Shown here: positions 54,451 to 64,000 of the stretch, piece by piece
Layout of the letters: each line of letters starts with the position of its first letter
Position numbering within the stretch: position 1 is the stretch's first letter
Assembly (NCBI GenBank): GCA_023078685.1
Contig: JALGAS010000001.1
Span: 7,750,001-7,814,000 of the forward strand
Direction: 5' to 3'
DNA: 64,000 nucleotides
Source: Neopestalotiopsis rosae
Taxonomy: Eukaryota > Ascomycota > Sordariomycetes > Amphisphaeriales > Sporocadaceae
Translations under genes and position numbers: made by a program
Notes under the pieces: generated by a model
Databases searched by the model: none
Seen by the model: the letters and a program-made list of their open reading frames with translations, nothing else
Told to the model about the DNA's origin: nothing

Positions 54451-56113
54451 CGTGACATACAACGCGGCACCTCGAAGAGGTGACAGCGGAATGTCTGTGT
54501 GTCCAAATTCTCGACACAGTTGAGAGAAACCGTGTCGGAAGGAGAACCGAGAAAACTTTGTCCCCGGTACCTACATAGGTGGGCATTGGTGGGTTGTCGG
54601 AAATGTAGAAAGGGCGACGGGTGGCAGCAAACGAGACTCTCATGTCTCGGGCCGGGCGTGGCCAATGAAGGTAGAGAAGAAATTCGTTCAATCAGGCATG
54701 CCAGGCAGCTAATTGTCAAAAAGGACGTTGAAGTGAAACACTATGCAAAAAAGAAATGACTTCGACGTGGGGTGAAGGACTCTCCCTTTCGTGGGAAATG
54801 GCGATAAGGCTGCTGTTGGCTGGCATATCATGCAGCGTCCCGTAAACACGTTATGATACCTCAGTTTTCCTGCTGAAAGATTGACGCAGGAAGTGTGTGA
54901 TTGGCTACCACCTGGTTGCAAGGGCGGGTACCTATATGCCTGATGCTACTGACGCAGGGGTATATGCAGACGGCAAACAACATGAGCAAGGGAAATATTT
55001 CTACATGTGTGGTTGTCCCAGTTTTCCCTCTTTGTAATTGCCGGGTTGGTTGGATGGAGCACAGTGCCCGTAATAACGGCTTCGAGTTCTCGGCCCAGCG
55101 ATTCGGGACCCATTGTTATGCGAGTTGGTTGTTGGTTGTTGGCTTTTTGCAATGGACGGCCTGCCCTGCGAGGCAATTGATCATCTCCATATAAGTCAAC
55201 GCGATGGTGTTAGTTACGAGAATCGGTGCCCAGACTCTTGGTAATTTTGAATAAAATAATGCTGTATTCATTGGGGTGAAGCAGGCAAAACCTTTGAGGT
55301 AGACAACCAACTAGCATATGTGATGAAATCGTCAGAGGAGGAAGGCTTGAGAACGAGAATCATGCAGTACGCCAGAACGATCGAATAAATTCAAATCGTG
55401 ACTATGATCAATCGTGGTTCCACATGACCATGATCCACTACTTTGATACAAGAGAATGCACCAAGCACAACTCATGACTCTGGAATAGGGTCTATTTGCC
55501 TGCAGTTCAACAATCCACTCATGCATGCAACTCAAAAGCCACGTGCATACCTTTTTATTCCTTGCCAGGAGTTTTATCTTATGCTTAATGATACATAGTA
55601 TGTTGAGCCACATGGGTCGTATCGGTACTGCGGTGGGTAAGGTATCTCACTGTTGTGTTGTATTGGGATTTCCAATATACGCACACTGATAGTGAATAAA
55701 TGCTGCCTTGATGACCGACATACTCTGTCCAGCACCCGAGTTTCAGAGTTCAACAAAGAGATTCCACACAACCTCGACGAATTTGCTGTCACACAAGCAC
55801 ATCTGGCTCGCCTAAGTAGCAGCTCCTGTAACGAGACCAGTCCAATGTTAGACTTTGTTGACCCAGGCGTTCGGAACCTAGTCTCACGAGTTACTGTTGG
55901 TTTCAGTCACAAGGTTGCATGTAAGCTATGCCAGAAATGGGACGCGAGATGAAAGAGAGGTATGGGGAGTGCTGCGAACGTTAAGCTCTCAAATGTGTTG
56001 TTGTTCCAGTCGACTTGCTGAGTCCTCTTGATATGTTTTTGAGAGTCTATTCTTTGCTTACCTGCGCCGAAACTCGACATCCTTTCGGGATTTCATATAT
56101 TCACCTTCTAATC
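54451..56113. other. 1.7 kb divergent intergenic region
   Basis: No supported gene. A 99-codon frame at 55653-55952 with many Cys was considered and not called. Contains the promoters of the glycosyltransferase (minus) and of the gene at 56114 (plus). Confidence 0.45.
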
Positions 56114-57147
56114 ATGTCCGCAACTTGCTACTATGCCAGCGGAGGCGGCGCCAGCACAGATGGAGACACGTATATTCCATGTAACACGACTGCCGTCGAA
56201 CAAGGTGGGCACAGCGCTTGCTGCGCTCCGGGCGACATGTGCTTTACCAACGGCCTATGCAAAGCGGGAGAAGGCCAATGGAACTGGAACTGGCGCATTG
56301 GGTGCACCGACCCAACCTTTCAAGATCCGGCCTGCCCAAATTACTGTAGAGGCATCGGTTAGTATAGCCTTTCATCTTTGCAGTTGGATTGCGCTCCCAG
56401 CTAAACGACCACCTAGAATCTGATGATCAGGCTCACTTGGTATTCCAATGCTCCGACAACGACACGTGGTGCTACGCGACGGGAAATGTCGATCGGTTTG
56501 TGAGGAACTACAACTTTACCTGCTGCGATAATTCAGAGCTCACCATGGCTCTCGGTCCGGCAGTGTTCTACGGTACAGCTCAGGCTCATGTAGCCATTAG
56601 TACTCTCGGCACGTCGTCTTCGACCACAATGACGGTGACGACATCGACGAGTTCAACCGCCTCGCAGCAGTTTACCGCTTCGACAATGGATGTTACCGGC
56701 TACTCGACCGAGACACCAGTCTCGACACAAGATGTCACATCAGTAGCTGCCACTTCGAGTGCTGCCGCTGTGGGTCAGACTCCATCGTCCAAAGCACTCC
56801 CAATAGGACTGGGCGTGGGTATTCCAGTAGGACTCGCACTCATTGCCCTGGTGGCCTACTTGTTCTTTCGTCTAGGTCAACGACGCAGTCAGCCACCAGT
56901 CCCAGACCAAATGGTTACGAATGACACAAAGATGTCAGGGCCTCCGCCAGCCTATCTCCACGGAACCCAACATGGTGGGCACGAAATGGAAGGGCAAAAT
57001 GCCATGGCAGAGATGGCGCATTCTGTGCCGGTTGAGTTGGAAGACCGAGCCATGGGATACCATAATATGGGGATCAGCCATTATCGGCCACAGTCAGAGT
57101 CTTCAACATTCTATAGTCCCAGTAGCCCGTATTCAAAGCAGATGTAA
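56114..57147 (+). CDS. single-pass Cys-rich/S-T-rich membrane protein (sensor-like)
   Basis: Two exons, 56114-56357 and 56417-57147 (324 aa). The N-terminal ~125 residues carry about 12 Cys (CYYASGG... PCNTT... SACCAPGDMCFTNGLC... CTDP... ACPNYC... CSDNDTWCY... CCDN), a pattern common to a family of uncharacterised Pezizomycotina membrane proteins. A Ser/Thr-rich stalk and one transmembrane helix (ALPIGLGVGIPVGLALIALVAYLFF) follow. The cytosolic tail has Pro/Tyr-containing motifs (PPPAYLHG, YHNMGISHYRP) and ends SSPYSKQM. No signal peptide precedes the Cys domain with this start; an in-frame ATG at 56033 would add 27 residues with weak hydrophobicity. Topology suggests a cell-surface sensor; ligand unknown. 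Confidence 0.78.
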
Positions 57148-60100
57148 TCATCGATTATGCATGCGATTCACTATTATCGCGTTTGGACGTGTCGCGTTAC
57201 ATCTTGGACGTTTGTGATCATGGTTCCACAATGTCTCGATTCTTAAAAAGTCCGTAGAATATTTCAAGGTTCGTGATACGCTACTAGTAGTGGATACAAT
57301 GTCTATAGTATGATATGATTAAGCAAAGGTTTACTTACGTGTCGCTTGCCTGAAAGGTTTCCGACAGAGTTGATAAACGTGATGTTTTGGTATACAAGCC
57401 AACTTGCAGTACCATATTGACCAATCAGTGAAGTCCTCGAGGAAAGCAAGAAGCACCCAATGGAGTATGCAGGGTGTCTGCTATCGGACGTGGGTATAAA
57501 ACCCTTATTAATCAATCACACAATAAAGCTCAACCTTGTATCCGTAATGGCTTTGTCGCAGGTTATTGCTTGATGAGTTGTCAGTCAGCATGAGTTGTTG
57601 CATTGCAGCTGAAGTTGTGCCTCGTTTAGTTGGCAGCATTTTAGCGGTGGGGCTGCTGGCAGGCGGCGCATGCTGACTCTCACTCAGCTCTGCACTCTGC
57701 ACGCTCTCAATGGGTCCAATTTGCTTTTGTAGAGTCCACAGTTTTGGGGGAAACAAGGAGAAAAAACATTGAGAAAAAAATAAGATCGGACGTGTGTCCA
57801 CCCACTATTGAAGGGCATTTTTGCAGATCAGCAGCAGCAGCCAGCGAGAACGGGCTGGCACATATCCGGCGGCACTTGGGGAGTGAAACTTCTGTTTTGG
57901 CTGGCTGGATGGAAATTACAACAATACGGTCCGAATGTGTTCAATTCCCTAATAACAATACTGTGGTATGATGGACAAAACTCTTCGCAATCTGCCCTCG
58001 CTTTTCTCGGTCACGTCCACTACTCCTCGGCTCGTCCGAGGATCGAAGATCGCTGTACTTTGTTTGACTAGCGCCTCGAGGCAAGTATAAAGCTGGTTCG
58101 GCTGGTCAAATTTGGCGTCCTTGGCAACAGGGAACAGTGCAAAGAGCCGCAATGCAAATTGTCCAATTCTGCAGAGTCGCAAGTCGGTCTTTTGCAATGC
58201 CCGTCTTCCGTGATAGCCGTACGAATGGTGGGCACAATGGTTGCAACATTAACCAACCCAGCTCTACCTACCTCAGGTGCTACTTGAATGTCCTTCTTCT
58301 ACAGTATTTCGCCGACGGATTTTATGTACAAGGTGAACCCAATCCACAACGCCCACAAAACGGGGTTCCTGAAAAGGGTCCCCAATGGTTCGAAGCTAAA
58401 GAGAAATAAGAATTCGTGGGTACCCACGGGGGATTCAGTCCAGTGACTCCAGTCCAGACGAAATAAAGAAAGAATCAAGCTCCGAGGGGGACTATTGTTA
58501 ACTCCTTGCTTGTGCCGACATTTGAGACTTGTTGGGCTGATTTATGCAATCCTTGCTGCGCAGTATGATGACGACGCCCAGCTTCCTCCCTAACATATTT
58601 CCGCTACGAGAAGGCCTGCGTCTTAGACCAGAATGAGCATAGTCGAGCCGTCGTTTCAATCACATACTGCAGCAAAGAGGGAAAAACTGACGGCTCCCCG
58701 GTCCCTACATACAATCCGATTCGGGGCGCACTCTAAAGTAATGCGCGTATTGAGACGGTACGGACTTTTTTTGGATGACGAGTCAAAACCAGGCCATGCC
58801 AAGCCGTTGCGAAAAAGGAAAGGAAAAAAAAAAACCAGTCCGCTGGAGTGCATTTGCTGTCAGCCCCCCCGATACCCCCAATCCCCCCAATCCCCTTCTA
58901 GGCTAAGCCAGGTTGGAAGTTGGCTTGGAACCCACCTACTGCACTGCTACAGTACCTACTGGCCTACCTGCAATCCATCACCCGAATTCCATTTCGCAGT
59001 GCCTTGCCAACCCGAAACCCGAAGCCCCTATCTAGATTTTCGTTGGGTGCTCCCATAGGTGTCTGGCGGCAGTAGGGCGGCGGCTGTGGCTTGAATAATA
59101 AATCCGAACTTGCTTCGTATTCCTCGGCAGCTATCTGGCTGACTGCCACGCGACACGGCCGCGGCAGTAGTACGTATGTCGCTGGTTTATTCCCGACCAT
59201 GTCATGATTATAACGACATTACGCAACACCCCTCCAAGCTGCAAGCCAAAGCCTCTCTCCTGGGACATGACTTGCCTAGGGGCGGTTAGATAAGGGCTGT
59301 GATCTCATACTGCTCGCAACAATTGTGATGCGCATGACCCCAAAACAATGACTTGTACTGGTATAGACTTGATCTATAGACTGCATTTGTCCATTTACGG
59401 AGGGACCGCCGCTTGTCTGGTTGGTAGCGGGATTTTGGGGAAAGGAAGAAAAGGGCACGCGACAAGGAAAAACATCGTCAGGCGCCGAGTTGCCTATTTA
59501 GAGCTGGGGGTGGGAAGATGGGAAAAGATCAACCATACGACTGCAAAAAGACACACCAGTAATCCCGTCAAGCTTGGCTAGCACCTGAATGAGAATGAAT
59601 GTTCTTGGCACCTGTACTACCGCCTCAAAGTTCCCACCTGCAACAAGCCGAAAACCCGTACTACCAGTCAACCAGCCCAGCCCAAATCCAGCCTGCCCTG
59701 TGTTTTTCATATTTGAATAATAACAGATTTGATAGATTTACCCGTTCTCGTCGTTTTCCTTCCCACATGACCCGCAAAAGGATCGTGGAAGCAGATCCCA
59801 CATTGGCACATTCCAGCGGCGAAGCAACTCACTCCCTCCCTATTGAACCGCCGATCAATCACTTGCTGACGAGTAGTATTCTGTACAACTGTACAACAAC
59901 AGTTTTGTTGCATGGGTGCATTGCGGCGAAGTCAAGGCTGACACTTGAAGAAACACAGGCAGGAAGCAGAATCTGACCAACGAAGAAGAATATCTACCGT
60001 TTGGACTGACTGAGAAACTTGGCAATGACTGGGTTTAAAGTACCTACATGATGTAGGATGTAGGATGGATAGAATAGTCGAGAGGTACAGTATGTGAATG

Positions 60101-60755
60101 TAGGTACAGTAGGTATGTATCGAAAGCTTAAAACAATACCTCCATCGCGACCAAGAAGACCAAGGAAAACCTTGTTCCCACAGCAAATACCCCCCGACCA
60201 AGGTACGAGATACAAGACTAGAAGATCTGACTTGCTTGTTCTGTTCTGTTCAAATATTCGGTCGGGCCCTGCGCTGCCACTGCCCTTGCCTGGCCCTTGC
60301 CTAGCACCCGCCTGCTATATCCATGCCCACGCAGCGCGGCCTCGAGTATCTGCTCCACTATGCATAGCTTCTGCTGTGGGGTCTATTGCGCGTTATCGAT
60401 CATCTCATTCATCAATTCTGCTGCTGTGGTGGGTATGATGCTCCTGTGGTTCGCTGTTTGATATTATTAGAGTGCTCCTGGCTGCTCTCACACTTTCTGC
60501 GCGCCTCTCTTGGTTTTCTCTTTTTCCTTTTTTTTTTTTAATCCTACTCCGAGTCTCACGCAACCTGTCAACCATATTCTCTGCTTCTCTTCTTCGTTTG
60601 TGTGTTCCCTGTCATTCATTGGACAACGTAAAACGATACTTTCGACAAAAAAACAACCTAATGCTATAATCACGCGAGATCGGTCCGACCCTTACTATTC
60701 TCGCATCTCAGTCTCTCCTTTGCTCTTTGGCGGAGCAACATAACCTTGGTCCTCC
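57148..60755. other. 3.6 kb gene-free region
   Basis: The longest gap in the window. No frame here is convincing on either strand. Features: a C-rich quadruplex-capable block (58864-58895) preceded by an A-rich run near 58820; repeated gtaggta/tacctac-type words around 60040-60120; and a long T run at about 60527-60539 in the pyrimidine-rich leader of the PAP2 gene. A non-coding transcript cannot be excluded. Confidence 0.4.
58864..58895 (-). other. G-quadruplex / i-motif candidate
   Basis: C runs of 7, 5, 6 and 4 are separated by loops of 4, 3 and 3 nt on the plus strand, so the minus strand fits a very strong G-quadruplex pattern. Intergenic; no function shown. Confidence 0.55.
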
Positions 60756-62239
60756 ATGATTGAGGCATTCCAGAGAGCACGTGTCGTTACTTTGCCAGAA
60801 GAGTTGCCAGCAGCAATCATGGCGGGAAAGTCAGACGATTGGAAGGGCATGGTGATTTGGAAAATGCCCGAGTGGATCGAACCAGTGGTATGTCTCAAAC
60901 AGCCCCAAAACGTCAACGTACGTTCAATTTTTGTATACAACAGACTCCTAACGGTGTTATACAGGGCATTGTCTCGATTCTCTTGATTGCCATGTTCGTC
61001 ACACGGCGGCGGAGCTTCTCCATCTGGAGCGGCAAGGACTCCAGCTACCGGCCCCTGATTTCGCACGAGGACTCGCCGAGCACCTCTGACGACGAGGACT
61101 ATACCTTTTCCCCGAAGCCGAACACGGAATACCCGCCAAAGCGCAGGCGCATCTTTGGACTATGGACCGTCCTCACGCCCAACTCGAGCCGTTTCGCACG
61201 ACACTTTCACTCGCGCATTCTGCAAAAATATCCGTTCCTGGTTGAAATGTTCTACTGGGTCATTACCTACTTTTTCTACCGCATGACCGCCAAGGTTTCG
61301 GCCGTCATGTACGGCAGCACCGAGAGCCTCTGGCTCAATGCGCAGGCACACGGCATCTCCCTGCTCGAGACTGAGGCGTGGATTCTAAATTCCAAGCCGA
61401 CAGACGCTAGCCGCTGGGTCGAGTGGCGCGTCCAGCAGTGGTTCATTGCCGGCGCCGAGATTGGCGACATTCGCCGCCTCCTGCTCACCATCCTGAACCG
61501 CGCCTACGCCCTGATCCACATTCCCGGCACCGTGGGCTTTATTGCCTACTACTACTACGTGGCGCCCAACCACACGCGCTTCTGCACCGTCCGCCGCACC
61601 ATGTCGCTGCTCAACATGTTTGCCTTTCTCACCTTTACCGTCTACCCGTGCATGCCGCCGCGCTTGCTGCCCAAGGAGTTTGGCTTCATCGATACGGTCA
61701 ACGCTGAGGACGCCGCCAGCGTCTTCATGAGCGGCAAGTACGTCAACAAGCTGGCCGCCATGCCCAGCATGCATTTCGGATACGCCTTCTGCATCGGCTG
61801 CGTCTTCATCTACGAGAGCGGGTTCATGCGCCAGTGGTGCCGCCTGCCCTTTTTGCGCAGCAGGAGCACCAACAACAGAGCCACCGAGACGACGCCAGAG
61901 GAGGAGATGGCCGCCGAGGAGCAGCAGAACCACGACATTGAGACGCCCTACCTCAAGACGACGCTCCTGGGGCAGCCCGAGCAGCAGCGCGGCGAGCGCT
62001 CCGCCGTGGCCCGCGTTCTGTTCCTGGTCGCCGGCGTCTGCTACCCGTCCTTTATCCTGCTGTGCATCGTCGCCACCGCCAACCACTACATCCTCGACGC
62101 CGTGGCCGCCGCCTTTGTCGTGCTCCTGGCCTACCTGTGCAACCGGGTCCTGCTCAACTTTCTCGTCCTCGAGGACTGGCTGCTCTGGGCCTGGAGGCTG
62201 GAGAAGCCCGAGCCCACTACTGGCAAGTTGAGAACATAG
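60756..62239 (+). CDS. PAP2-superfamily integral membrane protein
   Basis: Two exons, 60756-60887 and 60965-62239 (468 aa). Start at the ATG giving MIEAFQRARV; later in-frame ATGs exist in exon 1. Multiple membrane segments are visible: GIVSILLIAMFV, YPFLVEMFYWVITYFFY, HIPGTVGFIAYYYYV, MSLLNMFAFLTFTVY, HFGYAFCIGCVFIYE, ARVLFLVAGVCYPSFILLCIV and AVAAAFVVLLAYL. Two PAP2 phosphatase motifs are seen: KLAAMPSMHFGYA (PSxH) and ATANHYILDAVAA (SRxxxxxHxxxD type), as in the Aur1/inositol-phosphotransferase-like branch that acts on phospholipid or sphingolipid head groups. The first motif (KxxxxxxRP) is not obvious. The long linker at ~340-400 is acidic and disordered. Enzyme activity and substrate are inferred from family only. 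Confidence 0.82.
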
Positions 62240-62981
62240 GAAAAAGAAAACAAAATAAAAGACGAACAACATAAAAATGAGAGAAAAGATGTTACAGGAA
62301 AGACAGCGGATGATAGAGAGAAGGAAACCATGGATGACATTATACCCCTTAGCATGATATATATACTTTTTTAGACCTAACTTGAACATATTCTGTTTCA
62401 TCCCCAACTGCAACTGCCTTGTTCTCTGTGGAAGGTGATGATGTATCGACGGGAAATTTCACCAAAAAATCTAGGGCGGTATCTCACGTAACTAGCAATT
62501 TTGAACTTTTGAAATTTTTATTCTTTATTCTTGAATTTTTCTTGAGCTGATGGGTCATTACAGCCATCTTTCATAATTAATCACGCAGCCGTATCCCAGA
62601 CGCCCAATTGCGCGATGCGTTTTCAAAGACGCACTTTTGTTGGGTTTTATAGAGCTCCTCCTCGTCGGGCAATGAACTGTGCTCTCACTGAGAAAGTATG
62701 AGGCCCAAGTTTTACCCACCCGTATCAAGCCACTCCCAACAGAGCATGATACTATTATCCCCGAGCAACCGCGGCACTGCCGCGAGCAGGTTTATATGCT
62801 AAGCGCTCTTCTCCCGGTATGGGAGGGACTACTTTGGAAATGCCATCGTCCAGCCATGGCTGGGACGGGGAAGCTTGGAGGTCCTTGTGTAGGACCTAAT
62901 CATCAAAGCCAATATCGGTTCTGGCAGCGGTCTAGATGAGAGTAGACGAATCGAATCGTCAGCGGACTTTCTTCATCTCTC
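62240..62981. other. convergent AT-rich spacer
   Basis: 740 bp between the PAP2 gene and the minus-strand UstYa-like gene, AT-rich in its first half; presumed 3' UTRs, nothing else recognised. Confidence 0.45.
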
Positions 62982-63990
62982 TTAGTAGATCTGCTGGTCG
63001 TCGTAGGCGCGTACACTTTCCAGATAATCTCGAACCTGGTTGATATCCTTGCAGACTGTACAAATATTGGTCAGCACAAAAGGCAACTTCAGTAGAGAGT
63101 GTTCTCGGAACAAGTGAACTTACCATGCTTGGCATCCCAGCCGTCAGATCCCGAGTTATCGTCGGGAAAGGTGGTGGCCTTGCCCTCGAGGGCCGTATCG
63201 GCGGCGCAGAGGATGGACTGGCGCATGTAGCTGAAGCAGTGGATCATGTGCCAGTGGTGGTCGTCGGGGATCTCGTGGCCCGACTTGAGGCCGGAGTAAG
63301 TCTGCACAATGGCCCAGAGGCAGTGCAGCTGGTGCGTCATGGACGTGGTGAAGACGGTCATGCCCTCGTACCACTCGATGGGGTGAGGCAGGTCGTGATA
63401 CTTAGAGGGCTCCTTGACCCATTGGAAGCCCATGCCGACTGTAGTAGTGATTGTTGTTAGCCAAGACGAAGACAAGAAAGTGTTGGGTGGGAGAGGACAA
63501 GTCTAAACATACGAGGCATGAGCTTGTTCCACTTTTCGAGTATTTCAGGCTTGAAGAATTCGGATACGTTATAGGGAGCATATTCTTCCTCGTGTACGAA
63601 TGTAGTAATTTGCTCAGAGACTAGATGCAAAGTTAGCAAGTTCTGCCAAGAGTATGTATACTATACTATGTGGTGGGCAGGTATAGTATTATATGGTAAG
63701 AAAGTCCAAAACTTACACTTTGGTCCGACGCCAGTAATATCACCACCAAAGTCGTAGGGCTTGACGACGGGCTCGTTGTAATACGACCGAACCACGAAGC
63801 CGAGAATAATGACGAGCAGCGTCGTGTCAATGAGCCACCGCCACGCGTTGAGCGCACCGCACACTCTGCTCGCCCGTGACGACCGCCGCGGCTCCATCTG
63901 GAGATCCACGTCGTGCCACTGCTTGGTGTTCTCCTCCATGAGCGACTCGACCTCGGTGCTCGACCGGTCGTCGCTGTCGTCTACTGGCAT
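62982..63990 (-). CDS. UstYa-like (DUF3328) oxidase
   Basis: Four exons, 63990-63717, 63620-63513, 63438-63124 and 63055-62982, give 256 aa, a normal size for the family. A cytosolic N-terminus is followed by one transmembrane helix (WLIDTTLLVIILGFVV, about 52-68). The lumenal domain has GVGPKFSEQITTFVHEEEYAP. It carries the two diagnostic HxxHC motifs, HQLHC (163-167) and HMIHC (191-195), followed by YMRQSILCAADTALE. UstYa-type proteins are metal-dependent oxidases that cyclise or modify side chains in fungal ribosomal peptides (ustiloxin, asperipin, phomopsin), and some act on other metabolites. It starts 10 bp before the window end, so a partner precursor peptide, P450 or further UstYa gene would lie outside. 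No RiPP precursor was seen inside the window. Confidence 0.88.
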
Positions 63991-64000
63991 GTTTGAATAC

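Noticed and set aside
55653..55952. 99-codon Cys-containing plus-strand frame, possible small secreted protein
   Set aside because: No ATG or signal peptide at its start and the Cys spacing is not effector-like.
61385..62413. 342-codon open frame antisense to the PAP2 gene
   Set aside because: It mirrors the strongly G/C-ending codons of the real gene, has Gly/Val/Gln-rich composition without domains and lacks an independent promoter.

Overview
The window is nuclear DNA of a filamentous ascomycete (Pezizomycotina, most likely Sordariomycetes/Hypocreales). Genes are mostly single-copy, carry short introns of about 50-115 nt (GTAAGT/GTATGT-type donors, CTAAC-like branch points, YAG acceptors), have pyrimidine-rich leaders and lie on both strands with 0.3-3.6 kb between them. 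HET-domain, UstYa-like (DUF3328), APC permease, GH3/GH1, GT32 and F-box families are all typical of this group. No tRNA, rRNA, CRISPR array, intact transposon or long terminal repeat was recognised.

Layout. 0.5-1.4 kb: small single-pass membrane protein. 1.7-6.9 kb: an MFS transporter (-) and a cytochrome P450 (+) diverge from one 1.3 kb intergenic region; the P450 carries an apparent one-base frameshift. 7.2-8.2 kb: single-pass S/T-rich membrane protein. 10.4-13.8 kb: GT32 (OCH1-like) glycosyltransferase converging on a secreted protein with three cysteine-rich apple-like repeats. 14.3-16.1 kb: F-box protein. 16.8-18.8 kb: seven-exon APC amino-acid/GABA-type permease with a GATA-site cluster upstream. 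20.8-22.9 kb: basic/acidic coiled-coil protein of unknown function. 23.9-25.3 kb: stand-alone RNase H protein. 27.9-30.6 kb: secreted GH3 beta-glucosidase. 30.9-36.5 kb: two tandem, related HET-domain genes. 36.6-38.3 kb: second single-pass S/T-rich protein. 40.2-42.3 kb: membrane protein with a ~155-residue charged helix. 45.1-46.7 kb: degenerate protein-kinase-like gene. 47.0-48.0 kb: NmrA-like protein. 49.4-50.4 kb: five-exon SDR. 50.6-52.1 kb: GH1 beta-glucosidase. 53.0-54.5 kb: type II glycosyltransferase with a C-terminal Cys-rich domain. 56.1-57.1 kb: third single-pass S/T-rich protein. 60.8-62.2 kb: PAP2-family membrane protein. 63.0-64.0 kb: UstYa-like oxidase at the window edge.

The genes do not form one pathway. 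Plausible functional groups are the divergent MFS/P450 pair (a minimal metabolite locus), the HET pair (allorecognition or cell death), the secreted GH3 and cytosolic GH1 (beta-glucoside use), and three putative surface sensors plus cell-envelope glycosyltransferases. The UstYa-like gene may belong to a biosynthetic cluster continuing beyond position 64000.

Most notable observations: two introns whose reading frame only works with GC-AG splice sites; the single-base frame break in the P450; the HET pair, in which one copy has seven 18-bp (hexapeptide) repeats and lacks the partner's C-terminal block; a perfect 2 x 73 bp tandem duplication upstream of the kinase-like gene, whose catalytic motifs are lost; and the long single-helix membrane protein. 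All exon coordinates are derived by hand from splice motifs and frame continuity.
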